A stretch of 64,000 bases of DNA from Tetraselmis striata (GCA_006384855.1 VCJN01000768.1:62001-126000), one strand, 5' to 3'. Positions 12,649 through 25,375 are shown, counted from the first letter of the stretch. Notes: a model not told the origin generated them from the letters alone. Numbers and translations: made by a program.

Positions 12649-13104
12649 TTGCGTCTAGCTCATGTAAACATCAGGGAGACATTGTTCCCGTGCTAACAGC
12701 GTATACAATCAGAAAAGTTCTGCGGATACATTATCGTTTCGACAGCCGCTCGGATCCAAAAACTGTTAAAACGGAGACATATGTCAGACGAATATATATA
12801 TGTACAGACGAATACAGCCCGAATAGTCTGATGCGAAGGCAAAAAAAAATCAATATCTTTTCGCCCCGCGGACTATATTTGACTCTACGGCATGTAGACC
12901 GCGCCACTGCCCCTCATGGGGGCGGGCGGCAAACGGCGGGCCCAAAGAGCAACTCGGCTTGGCCGGCGGAGAGCGGCCAGTCGGCACGTTGCAAATCAGT
13001 TTCAAATCATACGTGGCTCCCGGGCGCCGTATCTTGTGTGGGGGAGGGGGGGGAGGTTCCGCGGAGGCAGTGAGGCTGGGCGGGAGGCTGTGAGTGGAGG
13101 GGCC
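12649..13104. other. Spacer 3' of the ABC transporter gene
   Basis: No gene is seen. It presumably contains the 3' untranslated region of the minus-strand transporter gene, with a G-rich patch near 13037-13055. Confidence 0.5.
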
Positions 13105-16100
13105 TCATGGGGCGTCCCCCGGGGAGTGGATGTCCTGGGAGGAGGCGAGGCCGTCCAGCTGCCTCCTCACCAGCCTCTCGTAAATGCCGGCGCGGGCCAC
13201 GAGCTCCTGGTGCTTGCCCTGCTCCGCCACGGTGCCCTGGTCCATCACGGCAATGCTGTCCGCATTCCTCACGGTGCTCAGCCTGCGGCAGCGTCCGAAG
13301 TGCGACCAGTCAGCCAACTGATCCGAGCCGCCGCGCAACGGATTGCAGAAAGAGCAGGCCGACCAAATACCGGAGCCGTGCCATTAATACCACGCTTAGG
13401 GTTCGCGCCGGTACATTATCATTTTCAACCCCTCGCGCCAAGACATAATGCTCTGTTATGTGGCGGTTTAGGGTTATGTGGCTGTTAACGTGGCCCTGTA
13501 ACCCCATTTTTACACCTATGAACTTTTTCATGCCTATCGTAAACTAATATACCTATCTTCTTACATTATCCTGTCAGAATAAATCAGAATACATGACGAA
13601 TACCACACGAACTTTCCGACTCGCCGCAAAACAATTCAAAACTTTTGGGACCCGCGAGCCGAATAAAATTGTACGGTAACTCTGGGTGCCGACTAAGCGG
13701 GAATAAGGACAGCGCGGATGGGGACCTGGCGACCTGCCCTGCCTGCCTGAGGTCAAAGCCAGGCGACACTGCAATGGCGCTACATCGGATGCTGTGCTGG
13801 GTTGCATATGAGGTGCATAGTGAGGGTTCTTCTAGGTGTCTGCGTCGGCACCCGTCCGCTCTGCTCTGCTAACACAGCAGTCAGTCTATTGGGATGGAAG
13901 TTTGGCAATTCGAACTAAAATAGAATAGAAATAAAAACGTGTTGATAGGTTGAATTGTTTTGAAACAAAGCTGACAGATACATCCTAGACGTGTTGCGAA
14001 TCGAGTTCGGAAAGAAATAAATACTGGTACCTTTTTGAGCTCGTTTTGCCCAGTCATTAAGGAACAGTACACATGCGTTGTTTGATGTGGAGAGCAAAAC
14101 AGGAGTGCGTAACGATGCCCAACGATAGGATTACGTTAACCACACCGGCAACAATTTTTACGGTTATTATTCTTCGATGACAATTAGAGACTTGCGGGGT
14201 GATAAATGCGGACGACAGTATATGTGTAATAATAATAGTACGATACCGGTAGGGACTCGCAGCAGCGATTACCTGCGTAATTGCATAATCTTGAGTACCG
14301 CGTCGAAACAGTTAAATACAATGGAGCTACAATCAAGCCGTATAACAAGCAGAGAGTACAGTCATACCAAAACATATAATATAATCAGGAAAAACGCTAG
14401 AAGGGTGGCAAAACACGGCCAGGCACCGCCGTTTATTTATTTTTCTGCCACCTACGCGCTAGCTAGCAGCCACAGGTCTGGCGACCCTAAGATGAGGGAG
14501 TGGCCGGCGGAGGAGATATCCTACCGGTGGGCCACCACGATGATGGTCCTGCCCCCGGCCAGCATGAGCGCATCCAGCGCCTCCTGGACGGCGGCCTCGC
14601 TCTCCGCGTCCAGGGCGCTGGTGGCCTCGTCCAGCAGCACCACCTTGGGCTTGCGGATGAGCATCCGGGCGAGGGCGAGCCTCTGGCGCTGGCCGCCGCT
14701 CAGCTTCACGCCGCGCTCGCCCACCATGGTGCTGTAGCCCTCGGGGAAGGCGGCGATGAACTCGTGCGCGTGCGCCTGCTTGGCGGCCCACTCCAGGTCC
14801 GCGCGGCTGTACCCCTCCACCCCGTACGCGATGTTCTCCTCGATGCTGCTGGCGAAGACCTGGGTCTCCTGCGTCACGATGCCCATGAAGCTGCAGCGGG
14901 GACCGGACTCAATCAGCGAGGGCCCGCGGACCACTCGAGGTGCCGACGCGGTGATACTAACACCGCGAATGAGATCCCGCCCTGAAACCCGCCAGAGCAG
15001 GTCAAACGTCGACTGCAGCGGGGATATGGCGAATGCTCTCACGGGTTGCATTCAAACCCGATTTGAGGCTAATAATAGGGGTTCCTATTGATAGGTGCAT
15101 CCTAGTTAGTGTGGCGCGCACTCCATGCGGCGATGTGGCAGACGGGTGACCGGCATCCCCGTGCCTCTGCGCACTCGCCGCTCCCGTCATCGCGCGCTAC
15201 TACTCCGCGCCGCATGCAGGCCGATACTCGTTGACGGACGCGGCGCATCGCGGTGGCCGCCATAACGCCAAGGCACAAAGGCAGGAGCAACGCTGTCGAG
15301 CCATTCGAGCCATTTCGACGTCGAGCCATTCCGCCAGCGGCGAACAGTAAACCGCAGAGTTGAGAACGTCGACAGATGAAGTCCAGACAAACGTATCACA
15401 GCGTAAGTAACCCTAGAAGTCGGCAGCCGGTGGGAACCAAGGCGATATAAGGACGACTATGTGCAGTCCGATTATGTGAGAAAACCCAAGTGGCGGTGGC
15501 GGAGATGGTGATGGATGAAGCCCAAAGCCCCGGATGTACGTGCCGGTGGTCCCTCGCAGCAGCCACGGCCGAGGGCGCCTCACCGGTGGATGGAGCGGCG
15601 GTCAAAGTGGCTGATGTCCCGGCCGTCCAGCAGGATCCTCCCGGAGGTGGGCGCGTAGAACTGCATCAGCAGACTTAGCACCGTGGACTTGCCCGCGCCT
15701 GACGTGCCAACCACCCCGCAGACGGAGCCGCCCGGGACCACCAGCTCTAGCCCCTTGAGCACCTCCGCCTCCGGCCGGGACTTGTAGCTGAACCTGTGTG
15801 GTGTATTACACCGAACTCAATGGCATCCAGCACATGGCGTCAATGTGCCTCTATCATTATCCTGTTTTACACTGTGGGGGGAGGAGGGAGGGCGGGGGGG
15901 AGGGGGGGGACATGCCTGACATTGTCGTAGTGGACTTCTCCGCTCGGGACGGCCTCGATGCCCGGCTTGCTGTCCTCCTCCGGCATCGAGTCCATGAGGC
16001 CGACCACCCGCTGCGCCGCCCCCGTCGCCCGCGTCAGGCTGTTGATCTGCCGGCCGCCGCACACAGGGATCGGCCGCCGATCGGTCAGATGCAGAATGTG

Positions 16101-18587
16101 GCACAAGGGGTGACTGGTGCTTCAGCCCGAGGGCAACGGGGTGGGGGCGGGGGGGGGGGGGGGGGGGGGGGGTCAAGGCGCGGGCGGGTCCCTACCTGCC
16201 CCTGCAGGGTGCGGAACGCCCCCTGCATTTTGTTCATGTAGAGCTGGTAGGCAATGAGCTTCCCTGTTTCAAGAGTGGCGGGCAGCGGGGGTCGGAGGCT
16301 GCAGAATGACAAGCGGGGCAATGTGCTAGCATCAGAGGGGAGGGGGGGGGGGGGTTCCACCCACCTGCGTCCATCCCGGTGTCCGCCTGCCCGAGGGAGC
16401 TGAGGAGCACGAGGTAGCCTCCGTACCCCAGGACGAGGATGTTGGTGGTCAGGGACAGGCAGCCGTTGATGAACGCGGCGCCGCTGCTGCCCAGGGCGCC
16501 CCGGACGCCGTACTTGAGCATCTGGTCCATCTGCAGGTTGTACTTGCTCTCCTCGTGGCTCTCCGTGGAGAAGGAGTGCACCGTGCGGATGTTGGTGAAG
16601 GCCTCGTTGCAGATGTGGTTGGCGGCGCCCCACCCCACGTACTGCTGCATCCACAGCTTGGAAGACCACTTGGCGTACACGCGGCTGATGTGGATGATGG
16701 GCGGGATGGTGGCGAAGCAGCAGAGGCTCAGCTTCCAGCTGTACCTGTGGAGCGGGGGGGGGGGGGGGGGGGGAATCGTGGGCAAGGGGTGGGGGGGGGG
16801 GGGGGGGGGGGGGTCGTTAGGACGTGGCGGAATGGCGGTTCGCATGCCGTTGGCGTTATCGGCGGCATTTCAGTGGCATGGCAGGCTTCTTAGCGGGCGC
16901 ACTTGAAGCAGAAAAAGAGGCTGATCAGGAGCCCGCCAGCGCTGCTGATGGTGTCTGGGAGGATGGAATCGATGGGGTCGAGCATGCCAGGCAACTCCCT
17001 CGAGAGGCGGCTTGACAGGTCCCCCACCTGCGGGCGGCAAGGTTGGCCAGCGTGCGGCCGAAAGGTGGTGAGCCACGTGGCAGCAGCGAAAGCGAAAGCG
17101 GCGTGGGCTGAGCCGCCGGGGTGATCCTGCTGCGGCGGCAGGGCCAACTTGCCGAGGCGTCGTCGAAGAAGTCCGTGCGCTGGCCGAGGATCCGAGAAAA
17201 GAGCTGCTTCTGTAGCTTGCACGTAAGCCGCAAGCCAAAGACCTGCAGACAGTCGGGATGTGGACGAGGTCAGCCCCGACGTGTGGGGTGCATGAGGGCC
17301 GTTCATACTGCGGCGGTGTAACCGGGAGTCGCGCCTTAAAGGTCTGACTCCGCACGGCGCTGAGCACCATGGACGTGAGCAGGCAGTAGAGGTACGTGAA
17401 TAGGTCGCTGAAGAACTTGGCAAGGATGGGGTCCGAGGCCAGCAGCGCGAGGCCGCCCAGCAGGCGCTGGTCGGACGACACGCTGTACAGGTCGCTGAAG
17501 ATGCGGCCCTGGATGTCGGGGATGATGTTGTCCACCAGCGTGGCGCCAAGCACGCAGGCCAGGGAGGCCAGCACCAGCGGGATCTCCGTGGAGACGAGGC
17601 CCAGCATCAGCTTGGCCAGCTGCCAGGTGGTCACGTCAGCCTCCTGGGAGGACTTGGGCGGGGCGCCGCTGTTGCCTGCCTCGTGGGCACGTTTCTGCCT
17701 GTCACGGTATCAGCAATCAAGGGCGCTAAGAACAAGCCAGTCGATGTATTCGATGTACAAAATAAATATGTAAATATGTATGTATGTATGTATGTATGTG
17801 CATACATGTCTACATGTATATATATATATATGTGTGTATATACATATATTCATTTATGTATGCATGTGCGTGTGTATGCATATGTACATGGCGACAGTAC
17901 TGCCAGGCAGCGGCAGTGACAGGCAATGGGCGGTGACCTGTAGCAGGCCATGCAGCAATTGTAGTTGCACTTCTTGCAGGTGAATGCCACCTTGAACCCC
18001 TGCATGAGGGTCTTGCCGCAGGACTTGCATGCCCAGGCCACCTTGGCGGGGTCGTACGACAGCGGGTGGAGGTGCAGGCTGCGGCACTCGTAGCTGTGAG
18101 GCTGCCACACGGCGTCCACCGCCGCCGAGAAGCACACCGCCTCCAAGTTGACCGCCAGAACGGTGAGCACGAGGCCCACGGGGATCATCCACCCAGGCAG
18201 TGGCCCAAGCCCCATGGCAGAGGACAGCCACGCGGCGGTGAAGCCCAGGTCCTGCGCCGAGGCGGGTCGGCTAAAGAGGCTGTGATCCTGGAAGAGACCG
18301 ACCTTGAGCGCCACGTAAACTTGGGAGGAGACAGCCACGACATACACCAACACGGTGGCCGCAATCTTCCACCCCTGCTTCACCTTCTCCGATCTCTGGA
18401 CCGCCTCGAGAGCCTCTTCAGAGTCGTCCCCATCGTCGCCCGAGGGGCTGTCCCCATCCAGGAGGGGCTGGTCGGCGCCATCCTGCACACACAGCCCCGC
18501 CCTGAGTCAGCTTCTCGGCATCGAACAGTGCCCTCACCCAAGCAAGCTCCACAGCCGCATGCACAGCAACACTCGCTCCGAAACCAT

Positions 18588-18621
<34 letters not shown>

Positions 18622-19518
18622 AGGCTGGCGATGGACTCTTTATCGGCGAGCATCAGCACACTTCGGACGAGCATCCGGCGTGCTTGCGCGGTCAGAGATG
18701 CGCATTATTATGTTAAGCCGCTGGCATAACATAATAATGGCGTATTCATCAGCATGACTGGAACACGTATGCCTGAGTTTGCCAGAATTACGCGAAACTC
18801 AACCTAATTATGATGTATCTACTATGCCACTGCCAACCTGGTGGTGGTTTGATCGGTGCACGAACGGCGCGGAATCACCGCTCACCATCCCCGTAGAGCT
18901 TTCCTGCCGCTCAGGCCGCCATCCGCTACTGATCCAGCACCCGCTCGGGCATGTGCGCGCAAATGCATTGTATTACAGCTGCGTGTTTTGTGCGGGGCGT
19001 GCAGAACTGAGCTGTGTGAAGAGCCCAACGGTACACACAAGGCCGCACTGGTACAGGGTTTAGCAAGTTGTCCGTATATGTCAAAACAGCACGAACTATG
19101 TAATAATACATTACTTATGCGTGTATCTAACGACATCACTCTATTAGTTTTCGCCCCCGATACTTTTCGCCCCCCGCACTCTGGCCTAACAAACCTGGCC
19201 GCGGCGACCTGTGCGGGCGGGGGCAATTCTCACCGGCGATGACGAGCTGCGACGGCCCTGGCGCGGCTTCCAGTCCCTCGTCGCCACGGCCGCCAAGCCC
19301 AAAGTCAGGATCATGGCAGCAAGCCGCCCGCCGGCAACAGGCAGCAGGTCCCAGAACGAGCACACAAAGAAGGGCACGCCCGCCCACGCGCCGGCGGGGC
19401 TGCAGGACGGCGGCGACGACTCCCGCGAGGCGGCGGCCAGCAGCACCGCGCCGCTGGACATGAGATCCAGCATCGCCGCCAGCGCACAGCCCACTGCTGC
19501 CGTGCGGAGGGACACCAT
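13105..19518 (-). CDS. ABCB half-transporter (TAP/TAPL-like) with zinc-finger-like insert
   Basis: A half-size ABC exporter: one transmembrane domain and one ATPase domain, expected to work as a dimer in an internal membrane. Eleven exons join in frame: 19234-19518, 17938-18482, 17323-17698, 17153-17242, 16903-17027, 16365-16744, 16196-16263, 15916-16046, 15584-15793, 14525-14890 and 13105-13282. They give 917 residues. In order: hydrophobic N-terminal segments (TMD0-like, starting [10 protein letters not shown]); a Cys/His-rich block ([25 protein letters not shown]); the core transmembrane domain with an FFDD...GDLSSRLS motif; Walker [11 protein letters not shown]-loop VTQE; signature LSGGQ; Walker [14 protein letters not shown]-loop VAHR. 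The start is the first ATG after an in-frame TGA. Two introns appear to use GC donors. Substrate is unknown; TAPL relatives move peptides into lysosomes. It is divergent from RPA70, 835 bp away. Confidence 0.88.
13697..13860 (+). repeat. Dispersed repeat, copy 5
   Basis: GACCTGCCCTGCCTGCCTGA, CCAGGCGACACTGC and, 80 bases on, GCGTCGGCACCCGTCC match the core and end of the repeat family. It lies in an intron of the minus-strand transporter gene. Confidence 0.55.
14941..15013 (+). repeat. Dispersed repeat, copy 6 (partial)
   Basis: TGCCGACGCGGTGATACTAA followed by CACCGCGAATGAGATCCCGC matches the beginning of copy 2 at 3217-3260. It is intronic in the transporter gene. Confidence 0.5.
16150..16172. 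repeat. G-run (C-run on the coding strand) in transporter intron
   Basis: About 22 G on the plus strand. Similar runs lie at 16756-16773 and 16790-16812, all in introns of the minus-strand transporter gene, so they read as C-runs in the transcript. Confidence 0.95.
17770..17875. repeat. GTAT/TA simple repeat
   Basis: (GTAT)n followed by (TA)n and related short repeats, in the intron between exons 2 and 3 of the transporter gene. Confidence 0.85.
18591..18621. repeat. Long C-run
   Basis: About 31 consecutive C in the first intron of the minus-strand transporter gene. This is an exception to strand bias, as it is a G-run in that transcript. Confidence 0.95.
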
Positions 19519-20353
19519 GGCGATGGCTCAGTGGTTAGCAGGAAGCACCGCGGCGGTCTCCACAGCGGCGGAGGCCTAGTTAGTCTTCGGCTTTGTTCAG
19601 TGCGCGCAAATGAGAGGGCGGGTGATCACAGACGCACAGCACTGAAATTCCACTTTGCGTGCATTCTCTGGACGCTCTCCCTGTAACCAAAAAGTTCGCT
19701 GAAATTCCAGCACTACAGAACCATCGAGGGCCTGGATCTAGAGCCACGCGCGGCCAAACATCGGGGAACCATAGGGAAAACCCGCCGTGGTTTTAAAATG
19801 TTCAAGACACATGAAATTGATATTCTTATTCTTATTAATTCAGTCCTACCCTTAGAGTAGCGAAATACTTTTATTAAAACTACCAGTAAGGATTAGGATG
19901 TTTACGCATAAACAACACAACTTACGACGACTCGACTCGTCGTCGTATTATCTTTTTGGTTACAGGGAGAGCGTCAAGAGAATGCACGGAAAGTACTGGG
20001 GACGAAGGAAAAAGCCTACATTTAAGCAGAACCCTCGTCGTCGTCGTCGTCGTCAGTGAATTTGAAAATTCAAATGCGCTTGCGTATTTCGAGCATTCGT
20101 TTATTACAGCGACCAAGACAAAGTCCTTCATTAATCGTGCGCGCTCCGGCCGGCCCCGACAGGAATATAGAAGTCGCCCTGCCGCCGGCCTCACCGCCAT
20201 CAGCTGACCTGCCTGGTCACCGACTGCACCAGTCTGTTGCGCGGTTCCTACGTACAGATCCAACTCGCCACCAGGGAGCATCGCACGCCGGTCCGTAACA
20301 CCGCCTCCAAAACAGCTGCCGCCAGTGAATAGTGCGTTCCGATAAAAAGTATC
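19519..20353. promoter_or_regulatory. Shared upstream region of the transporter and RPA70 genes
   Basis: This 835-base divergent spacer must hold both promoters. No certain element was recognised. It contains a (CGT)n run near 20033-20055 and a short inverted repeat, ACGACGA...TCGTCGT, at about 19923-19946. Confidence 0.5.
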
Positions 20354-23341
20354 ATGGCGGCCGTCCAAGCGGGAACGATCGCGCGTGTCAAGGCGGAGGG
20401 ATACCTCGCGGTGCCCCAGCCGGTGCTCAAGGTACCCCACGCCGTGCCCCCCGCCCCCCCTGACCTCCACCCCTTTCCCGTTGGCCCCCGTGGCTTATCC
20501 GACACGCAGATAATCTACCTGTCTCTTCGGCCCCCTAAGACGATATCCACTTCTGTCTTTCGCCATTAGTCGTCTGGGTTAATAGCGTAAGCGCGTGCTG
20601 CCGGTGGGCCAGCCTGCGACACGAGCCTTCAGCCCGTGGAGCTCGCAAAGTCGCCCGCTGGTACATATATTCAAATATTCAAAATGAATTCGCGAGCCTT
20701 CGCCCCTGCGCGCCGAGCCGAGCGGGGCAGCCAAGCTTGTGCACCCCCTCCCCCGGGCGCCCCTTCCTTCCGCCCCACGTGGCAGCGCGTGTATTCACGT
20801 ACCCATTCTCACTGCCACGCTGCAGGTGGAGAGCCTGAGGGACGCTGTTCCGGGCAAGAAGCAGCGGGTGGGTGTGCTCGGCGACGGGGAGTCGACATTG
20901 AAGGCGGTGTTCGCGCAGAACCCGTCGGAGCTGCTCGAGGGCGACGGCGGCGTGGGAGCCGGCAGCGCAGTGCGCCTGCTGGACTACTCGACCGCGGAAA
21001 TTAAGGGCGCCATCGCCATCATGGTGACGAGGATGGAAGTGGCTGGCGCTGCGCCGATGGAGGCGGTCAAGGCAGACCCGGAGGCGGAGGTCAAGGCGGA
21101 GGCTGAGGAGGAGCGGCCCAAGAAGGTGCGCATCATGGAGGACGCCACCAACGCTGCCGCCCCCACGGCCTCTCCGGCGACCGCGAAGCCCAAGGCGTCT
21201 CCGGTCGCGGACAAGCCCAAGGCTGCCCCGGCCGCCTCGAAGGAGAACACCTCACCCGCATCTGCGTAAGTATATCCACACCCTTTCCCGTCCCCCGCGC
21301 GACCCCCCCTCCCTCCCCGCGAGTGCTGGCTAAGCGTCCTGGAGGCCGCTGAAACGTCGACCGTCCATCCGCGCACAGGGCCAACAAGATTCCGGTGTCG
21401 ACGCCCGGCTCCACGCCTGGATCCCGGCGCGTGGTGCCCCTCCAGTCGCTGAACCCCTACAACGAGACGTGGACCGTCAAGGCCAAGGTGATCAGCAAGA
21501 GTGCCGTGCGCACCTTCAACACACAGCGCGGCGAGGGAAAGGTCGCAAGCATGGACATCGTGGACGAGCAGGTGCGCCCACCAACCTCCTTTCCAGCCTG
21601 CATTGCGACGGCCTGGGTGTCGGGCACTCAACCGTGTCTCGGATGGTTGCAGGGCACGTCTATGGGCGTCACCATGTGGCGCGAGTTCGTGGATCGCCAT
21701 TACGCGGGCATCGAGGAGGGCAAGGTCTACTTCATCACGCGCGGCTCCGTCAAGCCTGCCAACAAAAAGTACGCCAGCACGAGGAACGACTATGAGATGC
21801 ACCTGGACGGCCGCACCTCCATCGAGGAGAGCGCGGATCAGGACACCTCCTCCATGGTGGCCAAGCTCGAGGTGGTTCCCATCGAGGCGCTGACCGCACA
21901 TGTGGGCAAGAAGGTGAGCGCGCCATCGACCCAAGCTGCGTTACCGTGTGGGTGTCGGCAGTTTTCAGTTTAGTAAAGGCCTGCTCAACGTTGCTGCTTA
22001 ACCCATGCCCGCCTGGATGACAGGCGCCCGTGGATATCATGGGTGTGGTGGTTCACTGCGGCGAGGAGGGCACAGTCAAGCGCAAGAGCGATGACACGGA
22101 GCTCCGCCGCGCCAACATCACCCTGCTGGACACCGGGTCCGGCCCCTCCCTCCCCCACGCATGCCTCCTGTACCCCTCCCCCAAGCTCTCGCATAATCAG
22201 CTTCCCTCCTTGATTGCCATCATGTCTGCTTAGATGGTCGCCGCGCCGTGTCACCCACTGAACGCAATTCCCGTCTGTCTCCGGACTGCACAGCCTCAAA
22301 ACGGTGGATTGCACCCTGTGGAACGACCACGTGGACACCGTCCGGCAGCTCAGCAGCTTGGATGCGCCAGTTGTGACCATCAGCAGTGTGCGTGTGTCTG
22401 ACTACCAAGGTGAGCCAGGCCCAGATTGCCAGCCTGTGCCTTCCTCTTATCCCCCCCGGCTTGGCTCCACCGAACAAAGCACTGTTCCGCTTTGGTGGTC
22501 ATACCTTTGTTGTCATGGTGCAGGCGTGTCACTCTCCACAGTGTCCCGCTCCGCTGTGGAGATCAACCCCCCCACCGAGGAGGCCAACAAGCTGCGCGCG
22601 TGGTACGACACTGAGGGCCGCACTGCCTCCACCTCGCCTGTCGGCGAGGGGCTGGCCAACGCAAGCCCCGGCAGGTGAGGGCAGATGAGATGCGCCCGAC
22701 TGCGCTGACCTGGTCGCTGTGATCGCTGCAGCTCTGCGTGCGATCCCGTGAGGCTCATGCTGACCCAGTCCGTTGTCCATACGCACAGGTCGCAGTCGGC
22801 CAACAGCCGCGAGGACCTGAAGACCATCCAGCCCACGGTGGTGCCCTCCCCCGACGAGAAGGCCCAGTACCACAACGCCGTGGTCACCGTCGCGCTCATC
22901 TTCGGCGGGCAGAACTTCTACTACATGGCGCACCCGGAGACCAACCGCAAGGTGGTGGAGCAGAACGGCGCCTACTACTGCGAGTACGACGGCAAGACGT
23001 GCCAGACCATGCGCCGTCGCTACGTGATGCAGGCCAAGGTGGCCGACCACAGCGGGGAGGCCACCATCTCGATCTTCAATGACCAGGCCGAGCGGCTGCT
23101 GGGGATGACCGCCGACGAGCTGGCGGCCATCAAGGAGGACGGCAGCGAGGAGGCCAACGCCAAGCTGGACGCGCTCCTGAAGCAGGCCTGCTGGACTGAG
23201 TGGCAGGCGCGCGTGATGACCAAGTCGCGCGAGTACAACGGGGACGTCAAGCTGCGCATCAACTGCCAGGACCTGGTGCCGGTGGACTACCAGAAGGAGT
23301 CGGGCCTGCTCCTGCAGCGCATCAAGGCCCTCCGGGCATGA
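20354..23341 (+). CDS. RPA1: Replication protein A 70-kDa subunit (RPA70)
   Basis: RPA70 is the large subunit of the eukaryotic single-stranded-DNA-binding complex used in replication, repair and recombination. Eight exons join in frame: 20354-20431, 20826-21265, 21379-21571, 21653-21913, 22024-22136, 22294-22409, 22524-22674 and 22789-23341. They give 634 residues, the usual family size. An N-terminal domain (VLGDGESTLKAVF) is followed by an Ala/Pro/Lys linker (about residues 105-170), then OB domains A and B (LNPYNETWTVKAKV; MWREFVDRHYAGIEEGKVYF; CTLWNDHVDTV) and a C-terminal OB domain (ADHSGEATISIFNDQAERLLG). The zinc-ribbon region of that last domain is altered: the first Cys pair is replaced by AHPETN, and only YYC and KTC remain. 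The final exon is long and uninterrupted. Confidence 0.93.
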
Positions 23342-23530
23342 GCTGGCTTTGCTGGGGGGGTGGGGCAGCGGGCCTGGGCGGGGGCAGGAGCTGTTGGCTC
23401 TGTGGGGCTAAGTCCGCACTTGAAAAACACGCGCGCCCCCGCACGGCAAACCTTGTGTGCATTCGTCATCAGCAAAGACCCCCAGCTGGTGCACTGTATG
23501 GTGCCCATGGAGGGCTGCCAAGGGCAATGT

Positions 23531-23535
23531 TGTAA
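23531..23535 (+). promoter_or_regulatory. TGTAA polyadenylation signal of RPA70
   Basis: TGTAA lies 190 bases after the RPA70 stop codon. This is the pentamer green algae use in place of AATAAA, so it supports both the gene end and the lineage. Confidence 0.6.
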
Positions 23536-23541
23536 TTCGGT

Positions 23542-25375
23542 CACACTATTAAAGCAAACAGCCTGTCCCTACCTGCTATCCGGCGGCTGCGCATTGGGGG
23601 AGGCCGCACCTTGACATGAGCGCCAGCGCTAGCAGCGCTACCAAATGAGCAACTGCCATGAGCGCCAGCGCTATCAAATGCGCACCTGCTCGACATTTCC
23701 ACACGGCCTGAAACTTCACGCCAAGTGGATTTCAAACCTGATACCCGGCGGCGTGACAGCGGCGTGTTAGGTGTACTCGTGCACGGATTACTCATTCTTG
23801 GCACATGCCCCCCCTGAGCGATGCCCACGGCCGCCATGCCGGATCCCCCATGTTCACAGCAACACGATTTCCACTTAAATCAGCGCATTCAAGTGCACAT
23901 CATTCCCATGCTACCCGGCACATGACGACGCGCTATGGGCATGCGGCTGTGCACTCTTATATGAGAGCTTCGCCCCACGGCAAGGGGAGCGCGAGAATCC
24001 TCTCCTGCTTGCGCATGCTGCGAGAACAGCAACATTTTGTCCATGATTTCATTGCCCCTACACCAGAGGAAAAGATACATAGGGCTTCTCACATACCCAT
24101 GAATGACCTTGCATTGCCGCCATACGCATGGCAGATAATCATCAGCATACCACGGACGATGTGACATCATGAGCACGGGAGTAGTTGTGTGGTTGTGTCC
24201 CATGGTTACATGTGTGTACATGCTGGATGGTGGCGCATTTTGTGGTCTTCAAGCACGCGCTAGCGCCACAAACTCAGTTTTTCTGACTGTAAAATGCGTC
24301 ACAGAGTACGTAATCTGCATATAAGCGTGCTCTTCGTCGTCATGTTTACAGATGCCCCAAGGATCCGAATTGAATATGCACTGACCCTATGCAAAACGGG
24401 AAGGCTAAACCTGGATAATTGAAAGGCGAAGGATGTTGCAAATAGCGGCGTATTTGAACTAAACGTGTCCATCAATACATATGATAATTCTACCAGTCAG
24501 CACAACAACCCCGCCGTACATCCTTGGCATATGCAAATACTACATGAATGTATCGTCACGGACGTGGTGGATTTGAAATGTATGCCTATATCTGCCTGGT
24601 GCGTATGCTGAGTGAAAGTGTTGATGACAACAGCTACCACGTGGCAATGTCGTCGGGATTATCGTGCGATCACGGCATTTCCCCCAAGCCGTACGACCCT
24701 GAGCAACATGCATCGCGCGCACACGATCGCCCCAATGAGGCTGCGGATGGGCATGCCGATTGAATTTGCAGACCCCCTGCGTATGTGGACAGAAGGGTGT
24801 AGCGCATAAGCATGATATAATAAGTCCGCCGGACTCCGTAGTATTATTGTCCGCATGTCGTCCAAAATTGATAAAAGAAATATCTATTAAACTACAGCGG
24901 AATAATAAACACTGATAGTCGCTTGATTGCCCGATGACAGCAGTTTTGTTTTTTTTCGCCCCCGGGACAGGACTGGCACCAGTGAAACCCTTGCAGCAGC
25001 AGTATTTCGTCCGTCGTTCCGCGCGCGAGTTGTCATCGTCCGGTCATCCCGCTCGGCCGGCTGGACACCGCGGCCAATCGGGATTTAAGGATTATGCTGA
25101 TCTTGACGACCGCGATCATGCTTTTCAGGATTATACATGACCGTGCGGGCGGGACCGGTGCCTGCGTCGTCGCGTTGCGTCGTGCGTCCACTTGTCCGCC
25201 GGCATTCCACCACAGCAAAAAAGGCGTCCCTGTGTTTTCGACGGTCAGGCAGCAGCGGCAAAACCTACATCACTGACCCGGCTTCGCAAGCGACTTGAAC
25301 CACCCTTGGCGCAACGCTAGGTAGCACAACTCACACATCCTCTCCCGGAATCACACCGCGCGTCGCGACTCCGCG
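23542..25375. other. Intergenic sequence between RPA70 and TIM22
   Basis: No gene is recognised in this 1.8-kb stretch. At 24957-25000 it holds one copy of a dispersed mobile-element end, listed separately. Short duplicated text ATGAGCGCCAGCGCTA occurs at about 23616 and 23658. Confidence 0.6.
24957..25000 (+). repeat. Dispersed mobile-element end (solo copy)
   Basis: GCCCCCGGGACAGGACTGGC followed by ACCAGTGAAACCCTTGCAGC also occurs at 29434-29471 and, as an inverted pair, at 34349-34474. Confidence 0.75.

Noticed and set aside
15817..16845. Frames rich in poly-Pro or poly-Gly across C/G-runs throughout the window
   Set aside because: They are translations of intronic homopolymers; splice sites and family homology place these regions in introns.
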